Of a stretch of DNA of 64,000 nucleotides, positions 26,894 through 36,595 are shown piece after piece. The translations under genes were made by a program, and so were the position numbers. The notes below the pieces were generated by a model. It did no database searches, was not told where the DNA came from, and saw only the letters and a list, made by a program, of their open reading frames with translations. Numbering within the stretch: position 1 is the stretch's first letter; every line of letters begins with the position of its first letter. Source of the DNA: Tunturibacter psychrotolerans (GTDB lineage: Bacteria; Acidobacteriota; Terriglobia; Terriglobales; Acidobacteriaceae); contig NZ_CP132942.1 in NCBI RefSeq assembly GCF_040359615.1, positions 62,001 through 126,000 of the forward strand. Direction: 5' to 3'.

Positions 26894-27176
26894 GTCCTTC
26901 CTCCGATGTACTCACTTGAGTTCAGTCAGTTTGTTTGAATGCAAATCAACCTGTAGAACTACGTGGCCCTTAAGACGTGACATCTTATCGCCTTTGCGGT
27001 CCCTGGAATCTTTACTCGACAATCTGGAGATCTGCTCTGCCTTTTCCTGATTCCGACGGAGGCGGGCTATCCGATTTAGAGTGTCTATTCTACTTTGACG
27101 TTTGGTTCTCGAGCCACTCCCGGCGCCGAGCTACCGTCTCAAACGAGTTATAAATAGCTACAGCACTCATTGAAAT
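26894..27176. other. Intergenic, no gene seen
   Basis: Contains the promoter side of the VOC gene. No frame, hairpin or repeat stood out. Confidence 0.4.
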
Positions 27177-27530
<354 letters not shown>

Positions 27531-27554
27531 GCTGCGCCGTTGAAAGGAATGAAG

Positions 27555-28034
27555 ATGAAAATGATTTGCCTGATTGCCCTTGCGTGTTCCATTGCAATGA
27601 CTGGTCTGGGTCGGGCGCAGCCCGCGAAGCGCCGCGATACCCATCTCTCTGACAAGGAGAAGCTGATCGGCGCCTGGCATCTCGCGCGCATCGATTCACC
27701 TGGTCCCGACGGAAAGACCGTTGACATGCCGCAACCTGTTGGAATGTTGATCTATACGCGCGACGGTCACATCTCCGTTCAGCTTATGTATCCCAAGTCC
27801 GCTGGCACTCATTCCAACGAATATATCCTCGACGGATACGAGGCCTCCTTCGGGAGCTACGACGTGGATGAATCAACTCACACGTTGACTCATCATGTGC
27901 AGGCATCGAACACGCGAGACCTTCTCGTGGGCAAAGACCTACCCCGGTCTTATCAGTTCACACAGGACGGTCATTTAATCATCAAATCCACTCAACCTGA
28001 TGAGCATTGGTCAGTCACATGGGAGCATTACTAG
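27555..28034 (+). CDS. Secreted lipocalin-like domain protein
   Basis: 159 residues from the ATG at 27555, placed 6 bases after AAAGGA; two earlier in-frame starts are possible. Signal peptide MKMICLIALACSIAMTGLGR-AQ. The mature part reads 'EKLIGAWHLARIDSPGPDGK', 'PVGMLIYTRDGHISVQLMYP' and 'FGSYDVDESTHTLTHHVQAS', the pattern of the lipocalin_5 family (G-x-W near the start, 'G-x-L-x-Y-x-x-D-G'). The ligand is unknown. The upstream aldo/keto reductase remnant ends 24 bp before. No operon partner downstream. Confidence 0.8.
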   Translation: MKMICLIALACSIAMTGLGRAQPAKRRDTHLSDKEKLIGAWHLARIDSPGPDGKTVDMPQPVGMLIYTRDGHISVQLMYPKSAGTHSNEYILDGYEASFGSYDVDESTHTLTHHVQASNTRDLLVGKDLPRSYQFTQDGHLIIKSTQPDEHWSVTWEHY

Positions 28035-28122
28035 TCGCTGTTCGAACCGAATGTGAGCAAAGATCAATGGGGATTTTTGATTACTTGATCCTGCCTCTCT
28101 TAAAGGGGCAGCAAGGTAGCCT

Positions 28123-30786
28123 CTATTCGGTCCGCAGGACCTGTATCGGTTCGATCCTCACTGCTCGAAGAGCGGGCAGCGCGCACGCGGCAACAGCGGT
28201 AAGTAAGAGGCCGCCAATCATGGTCGAGAAGACTAACGGATCGAGCGGGCTTGTTCCGTACAGGATGGACCGCATGAACGCTCCTGCTATCGCACCGCCC
28301 GCAAGACCAATGAGCGACCCGATTACTACGGGACGCAGTCCGTCGAGCAAAATCAGGCGCAGCACCTCGAATTTTTGAGCACCGAGTGCAATCCGAATGC
28401 CAATCTCTGTCATTCGCTGGGTAACAAGATACGAGAGCACGCCATAGAGGCCGATAGCGGCAAGGAGTAGAGACAGCCCAGCGAAAGCAAGTACAAGTGT
28501 CGCGCTGAAGCTTTGGCTCGCGGTGCTGTTGCCGAGAATCTGCTGCATAGTAAAGACTTCATAGACAGGAAGCGCCGGATCGAGCGCTGCAACCTGCTTC
28601 TGCACCGGGAGCGACAACGCGAGCGGATCGCCTGAAGTACGAACTACGATTGTGGCCCCGCTGGTCTGACTGGGAATGCCCGAGAGGATCGGAAAGTACA
28701 TCATTGCCTTACTCGGCTGAGTCACATCGTAAAGCGTGTCGCCGACTACTCCTATGATTTCGAAGTCTTCAGGTTTACTCCCCCACGCGACTTTGAGATG
28801 TTTGCCGAGCGGGTTCTCACCGGAAAAGAATTGACTCGCAAGTTGTTTGCTGATGATGACGTAGTGGTCCCGCGTAAGACGTTCTTGATCGGCGAAGAAG
28901 CGGCCCCTGATAAGCGGGATCTGCAGGGCCGAGAAGTACTCTGGATCCGCTGTGCGATAAATAGCATCGTATTGAAGGTTGAATTTGTCCGATGGACGCT
29001 CAGGAATAGTAAAGACGTCGTCGCCATCGTAGCCGCCTCCAGGCGGCGTGGAGACCAAGGCAGCGGCACGGACTCCGGAAAGATTCCGCACCTGCTGCAG
29101 CAGAGACTCGTGGAAAGCGGCTACTTTCTCACGTGTGTCATACTGCTTTTCTGGCAGACCATACTTGATGGTAAGCACCTGATCCGTCACGCAGCCGAGA
29201 TCAGAGGTGCGCAGATGCAGAAAACTCTTGAAGAGCAGGCCAGCAGAAATAAGCAGGGTTACCGTAAGCGCGACCTCTACAGCAAGCAGAATCTTTCGAA
29301 GAACAGCGCGCGATGCGCTTCCTCCGATGCCACGGGAAGATTCCTGCAAAGCGGTCAGAACTGAACTACCGGTCGCTGAGATCGCGGGCAGTAACCCGGC
29401 CAGCAGTGCGGTCAAAAAAACCAGCCCGATCGAGAATACAAGAACGCTGCCGTCCACTCCAATCGTTTCGGCGCGGGGCAAGCCCTGCCAGTTGTTAGCG
29501 AACCAACTTGTTGCCAAAATCGAAATCACCAGTCCGAGCAATCCCCCAACCGCGCAGATGAGCATGCTTTCGGTCATCTGCTCGCGAATCAGTGTAAGTC
29601 GGCTTCCGCCTAGCGCGCCGCGTACCGCAACTTCTTTGCGCCGTGCCGCGCTTCGTGCAACTAGGAGATTCGAGACGTTAAGGCAAGCGATCAAGAGCAT
29701 GCATCCAACCGCACAAAGCAGAACGATCAACGGTGTCTTTACGTCCTGCACCAGGTCGTCGATCATTGGCCGAAATACGGCGTCTTCAGCTACCGGCTTC
29801 GATGCGTTTGCCTGATACAACTGATACTGCAGGGCGCTCACTTCCTTCGTAACAATGGATGCGCTAACACCCGTCCGCAGCCGGGCAACTACATGGCTCT
29901 GATGTTGATCATGCGCAGCGTACTCGTCTGTGGTGAATGTCTGAGCATACGGCACCCAGAGCTGAACGCGCGGTTCTGGATAGGTAAACCAGCGGGGAAG
30001 CACGCCGACTACGGTATACGAATTGGTGTCGAGGCGAATCGGTTTGCCAAGAATGGAAGCGTCTCCTCCAAAACGCCTTTGAAAGAGACTCCACGAAAGC
30101 AATACGACGTGATTGGCGCCCGGCTGATCTTCGCGGGGTGTAAAAGCCCGGCCAAGAACTGGCTGTACGCCGAGGACCGAAAACAGATTCCAGGATCCGC
30201 CCGCGGCTCTCACTACCTCCGGCAACTCATCGTGCTCACTCGTAAGGTTGAAGCCGTAATTACGCCACGCAGCCATATCCTCAAAACCATGGGTCTGCTC
30301 ACGCCAGTCACGAAAATCATGTGGCGAAACAACATTGAAGCCATCACCGGCAGTGGCTGAGCGGAAATGCTCATAAATCATTACAAGTTTGTTGGGCTCA
30401 CGGAAGGGCAACGGCTTCAGCAGCACCGCGCGCGCGATTGTAAAAAGCGACGTTGTGGCGCCGATACCGAGTGCCATGACGAGGATGGCTATGATCGCGA
30501 AACCTGGAGAACGAGCAAGCGTTCGTGCGCCGTATCGAATGTCGCGTAAACAAATCTCGAGCCAGTTCCAACTCCAGGTAGAACGCGCCTGATCGCGAAG
30601 TAAAGTTGGGTTGCCAAATGTGCGGAGCGCTGCGGAGCGTGCCTCATCCATACCCAGACCGTTGGATCTATTTTCGGCAATCTGCTGCTCAAGGTGAAAC
30701 TGCAGCTCATCGTTCAGTCGCGCGGTTTCGCTCTTACGCCGGAAAAGCATCAATACTGCCATGCGGAATTGTTCCAACCAGCGCAT
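28123..30786 (-). CDS. ABC transporter permease, acidobacterial MacB/FtsX-duplicated type
   Basis: 887 residues. An N-terminal soluble segment ('LNDELQFHLEQQIAENRSNG', 'LGMDEARSAALRTFGNPTLL') is typical of the long permeases common in Acidobacteriota. Then two MacB_PCD plus FtsX units follow: 'SPGFAIIAILVMALGIGATT' (first TM), periplasmic domain, three TMs around 'LLCAVGCMLLIACLNVSNLL', and a second unit closing with 'IGIRIALGAQKFEVLRLILL' and 'ALPALRAVRIEPIQVLRTE'. No ATP-binding domain is present or adjacent, so any ATPase must come from elsewhere. Follows the PadR gene by 14 bp on the same strand, the usual regulator-permease pair. Confidence 0.92.
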   Translation of the reverse strand: MRWLEQFRMAVLMLFRRKSETARLNDELQFHLEQQIAENRSNGLGMDEARSAALRTFGNPTLLRDQARSTWSWNWLEICLRDIRYGARTLARSPGFAIIAILVMALGIGATTSLFTIARAVLLKPLPFREPNKLVMIYEHFRSATAGDGFNVVSPHDFRDWREQTHGFEDMAAWRNYGFNLTSEHDELPEVVRAAGGSWNLFSVLGVQPVLGRAFTPREDQPGANHVVLLSWSLFQRRFGGDASILGKPIRLDTNSYTVVGVLPRWFTYPEPRVQLWVPYAQTFTTDEYAAHDQHQSHVVARLRTGVSASIVTKEVSALQYQLYQANASKPVAEDAVFRPMIDDLVQDVKTPLIVLLCAVGCMLLIACLNVSNLLVARSAARRKEVAVRGALGGSRLTLIREQMTESMLICAVGGLLGLVISILATSWFANNWQGLPRAETIGVDGSVLVFSIGLVFLTALLAGLLPAISATGSSVLTALQESSRGIGGSASRAVLRKILLAVEVALTVTLLISAGLLFKSFLHLRTSDLGCVTDQVLTIKYGLPEKQYDTREKVAAFHESLLQQVRNLSGVRAAALVSTPPGGGYDGDDVFTIPERPSDKFNLQYDAIYRTADPEYFSALQIPLIRGRFFADQERLTRDHYVIISKQLASQFFSGENPLGKHLKVAWGSKPEDFEIIGVVGDTLYDVTQPSKAMMYFPILSGIPSQTSGATIVVRTSGDPLALSLPVQKQVAALDPALPVYEVFTMQQILGNSTASQSFSATLVLAFAGLSLLLAAIGLYGVLSYLVTQRMTEIGIRIALGAQKFEVLRLILLDGLRPVVIGSLIGLAGGAIAGAFMRSILYGTSPLDPLVFSTMIGGLLLTAVAACALPALRAVRIEPIQVLRTE

Positions 30787-30800
30787 CTCGACCTCCCAGA

Positions 30801-31130
30801 CTAGCCAGCTTCGACGACCAAATTAATGGCGGTTGAGAGTCGGTTCCAACTTTCCTTCTCTCGTTCCAACTGCGCGCGTCCCGCCGCGGTAAGCCCATAG
30901 AATTTGGCCTGACGACCAGTGTCTGTCTCGCTCCACTTGGCACGTATCCACCCTTGCTGCTCTAGCCGATGAAGTGCAGGGTAGAGAGACCCTTGCTGTA
31001 CCTGCAGAACCTCATTGGAGATCTGTTGAATACGCTTGGCAATGGCCCAACCGTGCTTCGGCTCGAGCGAGATAGTTTTGAGAATAAGCAGGTCGAGAGT
31101 GCCCTGCACGAGATCGCTTGGCTTGCCCAT
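30801..31130 (-). CDS. PadR-family transcriptional regulator
   Basis: 109 residues from the ATG at 31130 (MGKPSDLVQGTLDLLILKTI). The frame extends to 31184, but the operator-like palindrome lies in that stretch and PadR-s1 proteins normally start here. The winged helix is clear: 'GWAIAKRIQQISNEVLQVQQ', 'GSLYPALHRLEQQGWIRAKW', 'RQAKFYGLTAAGRAQLEREK'. Short C-terminal dimer helix, as in the PadR-s1 subfamily. It is followed after 14 bp by the large permease gene, which it most likely represses together with itself. Confidence 0.92.
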   Translation of the reverse strand: MGKPSDLVQGTLDLLILKTISLEPKHGWAIAKRIQQISNEVLQVQQGSLYPALHRLEQQGWIRAKWSETDTGRQAKFYGLTAAGRAQLEREKESWNRLSTAINLVVEAG

Positions 31131-31134
31131 AGTA

Positions 31135-31167
31135 TGACTATCTACACCATTGAATTGTAGATAGTCA
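31135..31167. promoter_or_regulatory. Probable PadR operator
   Basis: Perfect inverted repeat with 11-bp arms, TGACTATCTAC and GTAGATAGTCA, separated by 11 bases, four bases upstream of the PadR start codon. Position and symmetry suit a dimeric PadR repressor autoregulating its operon. Confidence 0.65.
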
Positions 31168-31387
31168 ACAAGATCAATTTCCATGTGTTAGCCGCATGTG
31201 CGTCGCCTCCGATTTCGAGACAATCTACTAAGATCAGGGCCTCTACCCGGCTTACGGATCGTAGTCCAAAATAAGTGTGTTGCTTGGTAATTTGATTTCC
31301 ACCTATAATTCCCACTCTTCGCAATTCAATAAGCGGCCGGGCCCGAGTTTGCCAGAGCACATCGGCAATCCTTTACATAGAGGCGCC

Positions 31388-32092
31388 ATGAAACGAATCC
31401 GACTGTCTTCTACACGCTCATTACTCTTCGTATCGCTCGTCATTGCCGCTCAGGTTTTGCCTGCCCAATCGCCTGTCGCGCCGCAAAGACCTCCGACCTT
31501 ACTGTTCACGAAAGACATGACGGTATACGTCAGCGACTTTGATCTGGACGCACAGGATGTACAAGTCGACCAGGGGTCAGGTGTAAGTCATCTGCGTCCC
31601 GGTATTTTGGAGAGGCCGAGCAAGAAGGAGCAAAAAGATCCACAGGCCCAGGCTAAGAAGCTGGTCGATACGATGTCGCAAAGTATCGTCAGTGATCTGC
31701 AGAAAGCCGGTTACAAAGCCCAACGACTGGGCAACGACGATCCAAAACCGACTTCCGGCGCTTGGGTGCATGGTGTCTTTACTCAGGTTGATGAAGGGAA
31801 TCGCCGCCAGCGCGCTATCATCGGTTTTGGGGCGGGCGACGTGAAGATGGACCTGTACGTGACTCTATCCAATTTGGCCAGCCCCCAAAAGCCGCTCTAT
31901 GAAACTGCCAAAGAGAATACGAGTAAAAACACGCCTGGTGCCGTGATCACCCTGAATCCGTACGTGGCCGCAGCAAAGTTTGTCATGGAAAAAAACGCTC
32001 CGGAAAAGACAATCAAAAGTACCGCCTCTGAAATTTCAAAGGAGGTCGTGTCGCATCTGCAGCGGCCTGAAGGCACGCCGGCTGTTCCATAG
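31388..32092 (+). CDS. Exported DUF4410-like protein
   Basis: 234 residues from the ATG at 31388, where a signal peptide begins (MKRIRLSSTRSLLFVSLVIA ... LPAQ); the frame is open back to 31277. The mature part has 'TVYVSDFDLDAQDV', 'KLVDTMSQSIVSDLQKAGYK', 'GAWVHGVFTQVDEGNRRQRA', 'IIGFGAGDVKMDLYVTLSNL' and a C-terminal amphipathic helix. The 'G-x-G-x-G-x-R/V-x2-D/V-x3' strand and layout resemble DUF4410/lipoprotein-like proteins of unknown role. No lipobox cysteine is seen. Converges with the MscS gene; a GC-rich hairpin at 32120-32143 (GGCGGA / TCCGCC) lies between but has no T-run. Confidence 0.65.
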   Translation: MKRIRLSSTRSLLFVSLVIAAQVLPAQSPVAPQRPPTLLFTKDMTVYVSDFDLDAQDVQVDQGSGVSHLRPGILERPSKKEQKDPQAQAKKLVDTMSQSIVSDLQKAGYKAQRLGNDDPKPTSGAWVHGVFTQVDEGNRRQRAIIGFGAGDVKMDLYVTLSNLASPQKPLYETAKENTSKNTPGAVITLNPYVAAAKFVMEKNAPEKTIKSTASEISKEVVSHLQRPEGTPAVP

Positions 32093-32174
32093 TTGCCAAC
32101 CCTCAAGCGATAATTCTGCGGCGGATTCGTAGATGTTTCCGCCACGGCGTCAACTCTCGATCTACCGCCGACTG

Positions 32175-33017
32175 CTACTCCCCGTGATGATGCGCCGTGC
32201 CCTCCGTATGCGTAAGAATCCCGTGAGATAGAAACTCCCGCTGTGCGCGACGCAGGATTTCAGTCTTCATAGCCGAAGCAAAGCGATGATCGTAGACATA
32301 TGCCTGGATCACGAGCAGCGTCATCTTCTGTCGTTTGTTATCTTCATGCAGATCTACTTCAACGTGACGGCCAAGGTATGTGTAGGGGCAACACACCGCG
32401 ACTTGGCGACACAGTTTCAAAGCCTCATCCACATCGGCACTAGCAGGGAGCGCCACTTCAGCAGAGACCATACACTCAGCCACTCCCACATTGGCGTTGA
32501 ATATCGGCTTCGTCAACACATCCGCGTTTGGGATCGTGACCAGCATTCCGGAGTCCGCAAGCACCTTAGTGCTGCGCAACCCGATCTGCTTCACCTCACC
32601 GCGCGCCTCTCCGAACTCCACTCGATCGCCCGTCTGAAATGGACGGTCGACAATGACCACAAAGCCTCCTATCAGATTCTTAATCAGATCCTGCAATCCC
32701 AAACCGATCGCGAGAGCTGCAGATCCCAGTGCCGCTAGAAATGCACTCTTCGATGGAGCCAGAATCTCGGCGGAAAGAAGAAGCGCGGCAAACCAGATTG
32801 CGACACGCAGTGGCGGTTCCACCTGCCGCAAAAGAAACCTCAACCTCGGGTTATGCTTTTCGAGTCCATCGAAAAGGCCACGTATCCATCTAAGAAGCAC
32901 CCATGCCGCGACAACCAGCACGACCACAATAAGAATCTTTACGAGGGACAACTGAGCCAGCACATTTGCCTCTCCCCCTTGAGTCAACTGAGGTATCTTC
33001 GGTTCGTTGTTTAGCAT
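32175..33017 (-). CDS. MscS-type mechanosensitive channel
   Basis: 280 residues. Three membrane helices: 'KILIVVVLVVAAWVLLRW' (about 27-44), 'VAIWFAALLLSAEIL' (about 72-86), and the pore helix 'ALGSAALAIGLGLQDLIKNL' with Ala/Gly packing. They are followed by the beta domain ('GGFVVIVDRPFQTGDRVEFG', 'GEVKQIGLRSTKVLADSGML', 'VTIPNADVLTKPIFNA') that is the MscS signature. The C-terminal alpha/beta domain is complete, ending in a His-rich tail (HHHGE). It starts 12 bp after the P-loop ATPase gene on the same strand and is clearly in the same operon. Confidence 0.92.
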   Translation of the reverse strand: MLNNEPKIPQLTQGGEANVLAQLSLVKILIVVVLVVAAWVLLRWIRGLFDGLEKHNPRLRFLLRQVEPPLRVAIWFAALLLSAEILAPSKSAFLAALGSAALAIGLGLQDLIKNLIGGFVVIVDRPFQTGDRVEFGEARGEVKQIGLRSTKVLADSGMLVTIPNADVLTKPIFNANVGVAECMVSAEVALPASADVDEALKLCRQVAVCCPYTYLGRHVEVDLHEDNKRQKMTLLVIQAYVYDHRFASAMKTEILRRAQREFLSHGILTHTEGTAHHHGE

Positions 33018-33029
33018 GCGTAGTATTCC

Positions 33030-35525
33030 TTATGTCAGATTTGCTCGCCGTAAGAGGTCGTTTACGAAGCGCTGCGCCTCCGGTTTTACCCGCAGACCAG
33101 GATGTTCGGGATCCAACTCGATCAAGCCCAAGGCAGTCAGGCGCTCGGTCCGGCCTCGGCTCTTGTCCTGCGATTCGCACAGAACCTCGGCCAACTCCTC
33201 CTGAGTCAGTGAGCCGTGTTCCTGAATCACGAGCAATGTGAAATGGTCTTCCTGCGCAAGCTCGCTGCGAAACAGGTTGAATGAAGGATCAAGCGGCTGG
33301 CGAATATGAATCGTGTCGCCCTCTACGCGCTCGATGGAGCTGAGCCAAAGCTCGAATGCAGAGCGAAAGATGCCTTCCGACTGCTGCAACAAAGAGTCGA
33401 AGAAGAGCGTTTGTGGCGAATCCTCAATGCCAACCCATCGCTTCGCTCGATTTACCCTCGGATCTCCTGCCGGCGGAGGCGCGAACTCCAACCGCAGCCC
33501 GGAGAGCCGATGCCTCTCCAGAATCGCGGTTTCAAGATCGCTTCGGGAGACGCTCATGGCATTGATCCGGTGCGAGAAGACTCGATGAAGATGCGTCGCG
33601 GCATCGAGCACACGAAACGACCTGTCGTTCATCACGATAAGCCATAAGGTCGTCGCAGCGGTGCGATGAATCAAGTGCATGAAATGATGAACCACTGCAA
33701 AGCCGTCCACCGTTCTCAAGAAAATTCGCTCACCCTCTTCCAATATGAGAATGCGCCGTTCCGAGGCGAGCGCCTCCAACAGATCGGCGTCATCGCGCAA
33801 TCCCAGCAACGAACGAAGAAATGCATCCAGTTGTTCCGGGCGGAGCAGTCGATCGTTGAATTCCGAACGAATCAACCGATGATTAGCAAGTGTTCCTCGA
33901 ACGGCACAGTTCAGCAGGCTCGTCTTGCCGCTACCTCGCGCGCCAATCAACAGACATGCTGCAAATCTTCCGGCCTCCCAATCTGTTACAGCCTGATCGA
34001 TTCCTGCCAACTCCTGATCCCGACCTACTAGAAAGCGGCGGTCCTCCACTGGAGCCAACCGAAAGAGCAGTCGATAGAGCGGAGGCAACTCGCGCTTTGC
34101 CGCCGGAAGCGCCAAGGTATCCCGAAGGGTTGTCCGTCGAATCACCGGGGGCAAAACGGGATGAGCCGGTACTCTGCCTCCCACTGACTCCATCGTGCGT
34201 TCTACGCGCCCCCTGACCCAGTGGACGCTCCGCAGTAGACCTGTCCGGCTTTGCAATCGCAACATTTCAGCAGCAGTCGGAAGAAAACTGCGAGCGCGTG
34301 GCCGCCGTAGGAAGGCAACCCATCCATCCTGGTTCGCTTCGAGCATGAGCGAACCAGCCTGATGCCATCTCCAGAATGCTTCGACAGTTTCTCGATTCAG
34401 TTCTTCGACCGGAACCAGCGTGGGCTCCTCGACGAGTGCGATCATCGCGTTCTGACGTGTCTCTTCGATGAGCTGCGATGCCTCACCTGGCCGGTTCAGG
34501 GACGTTTCGCCCCAATAAGCGACAATCTCCTTCGACTGCTCCGCGCCACGCACCATACGCGCGGTCATCTGCCAGGAATGTTCAATGAGCCCTCGCATTC
34601 GTTTGCGCGCATAGGTATCGAAAGCCCTTAGGAATCGAGAGTGCATCGCGATACGCCGCAACCGTGGGCGAAAGCCGCCTACCAGTAACTCCGTCCGTTC
34701 GGCCAACTTAAGGCGAGCCGCGGATTCAATCGGAAGAGCCCATCCGCGCAGGCGTTCCTCCGGTGTGATGAGGGCAAAACTACTGTCCTGAGTTAGATCG
34801 GATCGTGCGCCTCCCTCAAGCCATCGCAACGTTGCGGCTCTGTACGAGCAGGCTTCCTCACTCTCCCGATGAACATCGCCGATCAACGTCTCGGTCGCAG
34901 AAAACCAGGTTAGCGTAAGGTTGCGCCATGCCATCTCTATTTGGAGGGTCTCAAGCAACGCACGATGATGCCGCCACCATAAGTCGTTTCTCGGATCTCT
35001 TGGTGCTTCATCTCTCTTCTTCTCTTCGCCTATCGCCTTCTGTGCCCACCGTGCATAGCGGTCGAGAACCGCCGAAGCCTCTTTGTTGTGCGCCTCGCGA
35101 CGCTTCTGCCATGACTGCGACTCGGCAACATTGTTTCCAGCGCGGAAGATCCGCCAGAGTTCGGGAAGATCAAGCGCCGTCGCAATCAGGATCCGCTGGA
35201 ACTTCCTATCGATTCGCGACCGCGCATTAAGTGCGCGAGTAGATATCTCCGGATCGCGCATACTGAGCGCATCTAGTGCGCTTTTAACAGGGTGCAATTT
35301 GAGAAAGCGCTCAAGAGGATCCATCAAAAGTTGCCCGCTCGTCTCCTCGTACCAGGCACGTATCTCCTGTAGACTTTGCGGGCCGGCAGGAGCCTGCTGA
35401 ACAACAGCAGCGGCTGCTCTATCGGTACAACCGCTCAGATCCTGCCACGCCATCCGAAGCTTAACGACGAGGCGGTCTGCCGCGTTACGTGGAGACTGCG
35501 TCGCTGGTTCGGACGAGGTTGCCAT
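33030..35525 (-). CDS. Large P-loop ATPase with C-terminal winged helix, paired with MscS channel
   Basis: 831 residues. The first ~490 are a mostly helical, Arg/Trp-rich region I do not recognise. A P-loop follows at 528-535 (GARGSGKT), with a Walker B-like strand RILILEEGE (591-599) and a polar sensor-like 'LWLIVMNDR' (627-635). This is an AAA/STAND-like ATPase core. Residues about 760-830 look like a winged helix ('FTLLVIQEHGSLTQEELAEV', 'RLTALGLIELD'). The whole protein is predicted soluble apart from possible hydrophobic strands. The MscS gene begins 12 bp downstream, suggesting that the ATPase gates, assembles or regulates the channel; that link is inference. The start codon has only a weak ribosome site. 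Confidence 0.8.
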   Translation of the reverse strand: MATSSEPATQSPRNAADRLVVKLRMAWQDLSGCTDRAAAAVVQQAPAGPQSLQEIRAWYEETSGQLLMDPLERFLKLHPVKSALDALSMRDPEISTRALNARSRIDRKFQRILIATALDLPELWRIFRAGNNVAESQSWQKRREAHNKEASAVLDRYARWAQKAIGEEKKRDEAPRDPRNDLWWRHHRALLETLQIEMAWRNLTLTWFSATETLIGDVHRESEEACSYRAATLRWLEGGARSDLTQDSSFALITPEERLRGWALPIESAARLKLAERTELLVGGFRPRLRRIAMHSRFLRAFDTYARKRMRGLIEHSWQMTARMVRGAEQSKEIVAYWGETSLNRPGEASQLIEETRQNAMIALVEEPTLVPVEELNRETVEAFWRWHQAGSLMLEANQDGWVAFLRRPRARSFLPTAAEMLRLQSRTGLLRSVHWVRGRVERTMESVGGRVPAHPVLPPVIRRTTLRDTLALPAAKRELPPLYRLLFRLAPVEDRRFLVGRDQELAGIDQAVTDWEAGRFAACLLIGARGSGKTSLLNCAVRGTLANHRLIRSEFNDRLLRPEQLDAFLRSLLGLRDDADLLEALASERRILILEEGERIFLRTVDGFAVVHHFMHLIHRTAATTLWLIVMNDRSFRVLDAATHLHRVFSHRINAMSVSRSDLETAILERHRLSGLRLEFAPPPAGDPRVNRAKRWVGIEDSPQTLFFDSLLQQSEGIFRSAFELWLSSIERVEGDTIHIRQPLDPSFNLFRSELAQEDHFTLLVIQEHGSLTQEELAEVLCESQDKSRGRTERLTALGLIELDPEHPGLRVKPEAQRFVNDLLRRANLT

Positions 35526-35875
35526 AGGACGTCTCGGAAAAGCATCCGTGCTTTTGAAATAGTCGAAAAGCGAATGACGGTTAGCCTGACAAAACCCAAA
35601 GCTACAAAAACAGACTCACGGCACTTCTGAGTGCGCACGCTACCGAGTGGCTCACTTGAAATCGCGCCCGCCTCACCAACGACCACATCTTCCACGACGT
35701 AGACAAATGAATACGACCGTTCGACCGATATTCTAGCTCTCTTGAAGAGAGCTAATGAACAGTAGATGAACTTACTGTCTTGTTGGTGAGCATCTTGCCT
35801 GTCCTAACGGCGACATTACAAACCTACAGAACTCCCATTTAACATGGAGGCTGGAACCCCACGGTGACAGATCCG
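35526..35875. promoter_or_regulatory. Divergent intergenic region with a 21-bp perfect palindrome
   Basis: Lies between the ATPase gene (leftward) and the MntR-like gene (rightward) and must hold both promoters. At 35734-35754 a perfect palindrome TAGCTCTCTT-G-AAGAGAGCTA occurs. It has no T-run, so an operator is more likely than a terminator. No gene seen in this stretch. Confidence 0.55.
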
Positions 35876-35891
35876 GTTTACCATGGTTAAC
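35876..35891. promoter_or_regulatory. Candidate MntR operator before the regulator gene
   Basis: GTTTACCATGGTTAAC is a 16-bp palindrome with a single mismatched pair, 8 bases before the regulator's ATG. A related site lies ahead of mntH at 36591-36606 with 11 of 16 bases shared and the same symmetry. Confidence 0.5.
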
Positions 35892-35899
35892 TTGAAATC

Positions 35900-36595
35900 A
35901 TGTCTCAGGGAATGACAACTTCGAGGGAAGACTATCTCAAGGCCATTATTGAAGCCGAGAGCGAAGGACACACGGTCATTCCCGCTTTGCTGGCACAATG
36001 GCTAAAGGTCTCTGCACCCGCAGTCACAAAGGCCGTAAAGCGGCTGCGAGAAGACGGATATCTTGAGGCAGGGCGAGAAGGAGCACTGAAACTCACCGCG
36101 AAAGGGCGAGAAGCAGCTCACCATACTGCGCTGCGCCACCATCTCGTCGAACGAATGCTTTCCGAGATGTTCGGCATGGAGTGGCATCAGATCCACACCG
36201 AGGCGGAACGCCTGGAACATGCTATCTCGCCCGCATTCGAAGCCAAGCTCATCGAAAAATTGGGAAAAGAGGGCGATTGTCCCCACGGCAACAAGGTTCT
36301 TCCTGAAACCCCGGACCAAATCAAACGCCGGGGACTGGTCGCGCTTTCTGACGCTCAGCAAGCGACGGACTATGTTGTGGCGAGCCTCTACGAACGCGAC
36401 TCACGGCTCCTCGAATTTTTTCACAAACTCGGGATTGGGCCGAAGATCACAATTCGCGTGCTAGAACGCAACTACGACGACACGATTCTAGTAGCGACGC
36501 CTAACGGTCCTGTGACTCTGGGTCAATCTGCCGCAGGTAGGGTCTGGGTACGCCTCAAAACCGGCGATAAACCTAAGCAACATAAAAATTATTAA
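35900..36595 (+). CDS. mntR: DtxR/MntR-family metal-dependent regulator
   Basis: 231 residues. N-terminal winged helix ('[20 protein letters not shown]', '[20 protein letters not shown]', '[20 protein letters not shown]'). Then the metal-binding and dimerisation domain ('[20 protein letters not shown]', '[11 protein letters not shown]'), with His/Glu residues in the usual ligand positions, and 'DCPHGNKV'. A C-terminal SH3-like FeoA domain is present ('[20 protein letters not shown]', '[13 protein letters not shown]'), as in DtxR/IdeR and long MntR proteins. It directly precedes the Nramp transporter mntH, which points to manganese (or iron) as the sensed metal. Confidence 0.9.
   Translation: MSQGMTTSREDYLKAIIEAESEGHTVIPALLAQWLKVSAPAVTKAVKRLREDGYLEAGREGALKLTAKGREAAHHTALRHHLVERMLSEMFGMEWHQIHTEAERLEHAISPAFEAKLIEKLGKEGDCPHGNKVLPETPDQIKRRGLVALSDAQQATDYVVASLYERDSRLLEFFHKLGIGPKITIRVLERNYDDTILVATPNGPVTLGQSAAGRVWVRLKTGDKPKQHKNY

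Noticed and set aside
28123..30786. Permease as the membrane part of a complete MacAB-type efflux system
   Set aside because: No ATP-binding or membrane-fusion gene lies next to it. The N-terminal soluble segment and the PadR partner point to the solitary acidobacterial permease type.
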